Source: Methylobacterium sp. J-067 (GTDB taxonomy: Bacteria; Pseudomonadota; Alphaproteobacteria; Rhizobiales; Beijerinckiaceae). From it: a DNA stretch of 64,000 bases. The notes under the pieces are model-generated. The model did no database searches and had not been told where the DNA came from. It was given only the letters and a program-made list of their open reading frames with translations. Made by a program: the position numbers and the translations under genes. This document shows positions 60,926 to 64,000 of this stretch, in pieces (within the stretch, counting starts at the first letter, position 1; each line of letters begins with the position of its first letter). Where the stretch lies: positions 62,001 to 126,000 of the forward strand of contig NZ_JAKSXZ010000135.1 in the NCBI RefSeq assembly GCF_022829465.1, written 5' to 3'.

Positions 60926-63900
60926 TCACTTTCCCTCTCCCACCGTCAGGCTTCCCGTGCCCGTCCGCCCGTAGCGGGCGGGGCGGTACATGTCCTCGAC
61001 GCTGGCGCCGGGATGGACGTAGGTCCCCGGCGAGACCGCCCGCACCGCGTAGGCCACGGTGAAGACGGCCGGCTGGTTCGGCTCGCGGGTATAGGCCGCC
61101 ACGAAGCGGTCGTCCCGGAACTCCGTATGGACCGGCTGCACGTCGGACTTCGCGAAGGCGAGGCCCTTGAGCGCGTCCGCGTCGAGGAGCTTCGGGTTGT
61201 CGATCTCCAAGCCGGCGGGGAGACGGTCCACGAGGAGCAGCCGCGCCGCCTCGGCTTTGGCCTCCGTCACCGTGAGCACCACCACGAGACGGTCGTTCTG
61301 CCGGATGCCGGTGGCGGGATCGACCACGCTGCCGTCGAGCCGGTGCAGGCTGCGCTCCACCGTGTAGCCGCGGGACTCGGCGGGCTCGGGATTCATCGGA
61401 TTGCCGGACACGCCGAGCGACACCTGGACCGGCGCCGCCCCGGTGTTCACGAGCACGCGCCCCGCCCCCGCCAGATCCGCCTCGCGGAACGAGCGGGCGA
61501 GCGCCCCCTGCTGGGCCGCCCCGTCGAGGGTGAAGGAGAGGCCCTTCGCCTCGTCCGCCAGCCCCTGCGCGGCGAGCACCATCCAGGCGTTCTCCTGCGT
61601 GCTGGTCGGGCGTCCGTCGGCGCGCTCCTGGCCCAGAGCCGCGCTCGCGGGGGCGAGGGCGCCGTGGGTGAGGCCGGTCTCGGCGGCGAGCGCGATCAGC
61701 CCGGCCCCGTCGCGCAGGCGCGAGCCGTAATCGGCCCGGTAGGTGCCCCTGTCCCGCTCCGCCGCGAGCGAGGAAACCGCCGCCTCCATCACCCGCGCCG
61801 CACGGCCCCGGTCGCCCAGCAGCGCCAGGGCAGCGGCGAGCTGCGCCCGGCCGAGCGCCGTGCGGAAATCGCCGAGGCGGGAATCGGCGAGGTAGCGCAG
61901 ATCGCCCATCACCGGGCGGCCGTTGCGGGCGAGCACATAGGCCGCGTAGGCGAGGTCGGCGCCGCCGTCGCGGACCTCGCTCGCGTTGGCGACCGCGTTG
62001 CGCAGCCGGTCCAGGGCGAGTGCGAACGGCCCCTGCGGCACGGCGAACTTGCGCTCGCGGGCGCGGGTGAGGAAGTCGGCGACGTAGGCATCGAGCCACA
62101 GGTCGTTCGAGCCCTCCGCCGACCACAGGCCGAAATCGCCGCTCGAATCCTGGCGCGAGAGCACCCGGTCGATGGCCTCGCGCACCCGCCCGTCCACGTC
62201 CGGATCGAGGGCGAGCTGGTCGAGGCTTGCGAGCCGGTTCACGTAGAGCAGCGGCATCGCCCGGCTCACCACCTGCTCCGAGCAGCCATAGGGATAGCGT
62301 TCGAGGGCCTGGAGGAGGGCCGGCACGTCGACGCCGGGCAGCATCGAGGCCGCGAGCGACACGCGGCCGGTGCCGGGGATCACGTCGGCCAGGAGGTCGG
62401 CCGTGACCGAAAGGCTCTCCCCCGGCGCGAGGGTGCGAACCGACCGCCGCAGCAGCGCCCCGGTGCCGGGGGCGATGCCGAGGCTGAGGCTGCGCGACAG
62501 GGGCGCGGCCAGTCCCGGCCCGGACAGCGCGACATCGAGCCGGGCGACGCCCGGCCCCGCCGCCGTGAGCGGCACGGCGAAGCGGGCCTGCCCGTTGGTG
62601 GCGAGGCGTAAGCTGGTGCGCAGGGCCTGCGCCCCCACGAGGACCGGCCCCGAGGGCACGATGTCGGCGACGTACTCGCCCGCCGGCCCCTCGACGTTGT
62701 CGAGGGCGACGAACAGGCGCGAGCGGTCGCCGATGTCGAGGAAGCGCGGCAGGGTGGCGCTCACCACCACGGGGTCGCGGATCGTGACGTCGGCCTGCGC
62801 CTGCCCGACGCGGGTGCCGCTCCAGGCGGTGACCATCACCCGGCCGGTGCCGTTGAAGGCGGGGACGGGGAAGGTGACGCTGGCCGTGCCGTCCGCCCCC
62901 ACCTTCACCACGCCGGAGAACAGGGCCAGCGGCGCCTCGGTCGGCGGCGCGTCGGCGAGTTCCGCCCCGCCCGCGTCGCCGCCGGAGCGGATCGCCCCGG
63001 CGCTGCCCTGCATCCCGTCGATCAGGTAGCCGTAGACGTCGCGGAATTCCGGCCCCAGCGCCCGCTGGCCGAGGAAGTAGCGGGTCGGGTCCGGGGCGGC
63101 GTAGCGGGTCAGGTTGAGGATGCCGACATCGACCATCGCCACCGTGATCCGCGCCTCCTCGCCGGGGGCGAGACCCGCGAGCTTGACGGGCAGGGTTAGA
63201 TCCTGCCGGGGCCGCACCTTCTCCGGCGCGTCGACGGAGACGGTGAGGGCGCGCCTGTCGCGATCGACCGAGAACCACGCGAGGCCGAGCGCCCGCCCCG
63301 GCTGGCGCCGGGCCGCCTGGTCGAGGGGCCGGTAGGCCGTCGCGACGAGGTAGGCGCCCGCGCCCCATTCCGCCTTCACGGGCAGGCGGATCGTGGTGCC
63401 GCCCTCCGGTACGCTCACCTCGCGGATCTCGTGAACCCGGTCGCTCACCACCATCACGCTCGCCTGGCCCGCGAATTTCGGGCCGAGCTTGGCGCTCATC
63501 GTTTCGCCCGCCGCGTAGGCCGCCTTGTCGAGGGTGAGGTCGAGGAGGTCGGGGGCCTGCGCCGTCTCCGAGCCCGCCCAGCCGACCTCGAAGCCGAGGC
63601 TCGCGGCCGCCTCGGCGAGGCCGGGCGCCGTCACATCGAGGCGGTAGGCGCCGAGGCCGACCGGCGCCGCAATGCGGCCCATCGCGTCGGCGGCGAGGTC
63701 CAGCGTGCCGCTGGCGATCCGCTTCGTGGTCTTGGCCGCCTCGAAGGACCAGCGCCCGTCCGCGCGGTACCATTGGTAGGTTTTTTCGATTTTGTTCAGC
63801 GTCCAGGATACGCCGGCCTTCGGGACGCGATGCCCGTCCGGCGCCGCCATCACCACGTCGAAGGCTGCGAGGTCACCCTCCTTGAGATCGGAAAAACCCT

Positions 63901-64000
63901 TGCGCAGGGCCAGCACCGGGCCCGACGGCAGGATCGGCAGCGTGACGCTGCGGGAGAGTGCCCGCCCGCCGGGCTCGCCCACCGCGAGGGTGATCTTCGC
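60926..64000 (-). CDS. Bacterial alpha-2-macroglobulin (5' end off the window)
   Basis: About 1,024 C-terminal residues are visible; the frame runs open through the right edge (KITLAV upstream of a GTG at 63982), so the signal or lipobox start is missing. The thioester motif Cys-Ser-Glu-Gln occurs in RYPYGCSEQVVSRAMP, so this is the protease-trapping type that links covalently to its target. The bait region and macroglobulin repeats precede it; the thioester helical domain and the receptor-binding-like C-terminus follow. These periplasmic proteins guard against attacking proteases and often neighbour pbpC, which is absent on this side. Confidence 0.93.
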   Translation of the reverse strand, partial: AKITLAVGEPGGRALSRSVTLPILPSGPVLALRKGFSDLKEGDLAAFDVVMAAPDGHRVPKAGVSWTLNKIEKTYQWYRADGRWSFEAAKTTKRIASGTLDLAADAMGRIAAPVGLGAYRLDVTAPGLAEAAASLGFEVGWAGSETAQAPDLLDLTLDKAAYAAGETMSAKLGPKFAGQASVMVVSDRVHEIREVSVPEGGTTIRLPVKAEWGAGAYLVATAYRPLDQAARRQPGRALGLAWFSVDRDRRALTVSVDAPEKVRPRQDLTLPVKLAGLAPGEEARITVAMVDVGILNLTRYAAPDPTRYFLGQRALGPEFRDVYGYLIDGMQGSAGAIRSGGDAGGAELADAPPTEAPLALFSGVVKVGADGTASVTFPVPAFNGTGRVMVTAWSGTRVGQAQADVTIRDPVVVSATLPRFLDIGDRSRLFVALDNVEGPAGEYVADIVPSGPVLVGAQALRTSLRLATNGQARFAVPLTAAGPGVARLDVALSGPGLAAPLSRSLSLGIAPGTGALLRRSVRTLAPGESLSVTADLLADVIPGTGRVSLAASMLPGVDVPALLQALERYPYGCSEQVVSRAMPLLYVNRLASLDQLALDPDVDGRVREAIDRVLSRQDSSGDFGLWSAEGSNDLWLDAYVADFLTRARERKFAVPQGPFALALDRLRNAVANASEVRDGGADLAYAAYVLARNGRPVMGDLRYLADSRLGDFRTALGRAQLAAALALLGDRGRAARVMEAAVSSLAAERDRGTYRADYGSRLRDGAGLIALAAETGLTHGALAPASAALGQERADGRPTSTQENAWMVLAAQGLADEAKGLSFTLDGAAQQGALARSFREADLAGAGRVLVNTGAAPVQVSLGVSGNPMNPEPAESRGYTVERSLHRLDGSVVDPATGIRQNDRLVVVLTVTEAKAEAARLLLVDRLPAGLEIDNPKLLDADALKGLAFAKSDVQPVHTEFRDDRFVAAYTREPNQPAVFTVAYAVRAVSPGTYVHPGASVEDMYRPARYGRTGTGSLTVGEGK

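Noticed and set aside
1-64000. tRNA, rRNA, CRISPR, transposase or prophage genes
   Set aside because: Looked for tRNA-like arms, regular direct repeats with spacers, and transposase or integrase motifs; none was recognised. A tRNAscan and IS search would settle it.

Overview
This is about 64 kb of chromosome from a very GC-rich alphaproteobacterium. A Methylobacterium/Methylorubrum-type organism (order Hyphomicrobiales) fits best. The signs are GC-ending codons almost throughout, a fused transaldolase/glucose-6-phosphate isomerase, the large dCTP deaminase family, an argD-argF-hslO cluster, ACC deaminase with a divergent Lrp regulator, a NepR-like anti-sigma factor, and a single-operon pst-phoU-phoB locus. 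The genus is an inference from gene content and was not checked against any database. No phage, insertion sequence, CRISPR array, rRNA or tRNA was seen. Most of the window looks like core genome.

Left part (1-24.4 kb). A pentose-phosphate block opens the window: tal-pgi (cut by the left edge), gnd, pgl, then an HD-GYP protein. It converges on dcd. Next come apaG, an argE-type deacetylase overlapping a SpeG-like acetyltransferase, a one-chain nucleotidyltransferase-HEPN protein, hslO-argF-argD (minus strand), ridA with a GDPD phosphodiesterase, a parDE pair, a FemAB-like/M20 hydrolase pair with a 35-residue membrane peptide, tadE-tadG (minus) and the molybdate transporter modABC (minus).

Middle (23.4-41.7 kb). 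prmA, an aminopeptidase P and a DsbD-like reductase run forward. The pstSCAB-phoU-phoB operon runs in reverse, with a clear Pho box ahead of pstS and a strong hairpin between pstS and pstC. Then follow a lone NepR-like anti-sigma factor and recN. The most interesting locus is at 36.6-40.5 kb: a tandem glycine riboswitch heads a DadA-like FAD oxidoreductase, followed on the same strand by a fold-type II PLP enzyme and a close relative of 3-hydroxyaspartate aldolase (BhcC/DhaA). Together they suggest a glycine-induced route through glyoxylate and 3-hydroxyaspartate.

Right part (41.8-64 kb). This holds a second ArgE-type deacetylase, an L,D-transpeptidase, gamma-glutamyltranspeptidase, acdS with divergent acdR-like lrp, and a six-gene block of three glycosyltransferases, a TVP38 protein, a DUF2142 protein and a DUF4864 protein. 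Then come a DUF2442-HTH protein, a long inverted-repeat element, thrC, an M16 peptidase, a membrane-bound GGDEF/EAL protein, a degenerate ferredoxin/ferredoxin-reductase-like protein, and the C-terminal part of a bacterial alpha-2-macroglobulin cut by the right edge.
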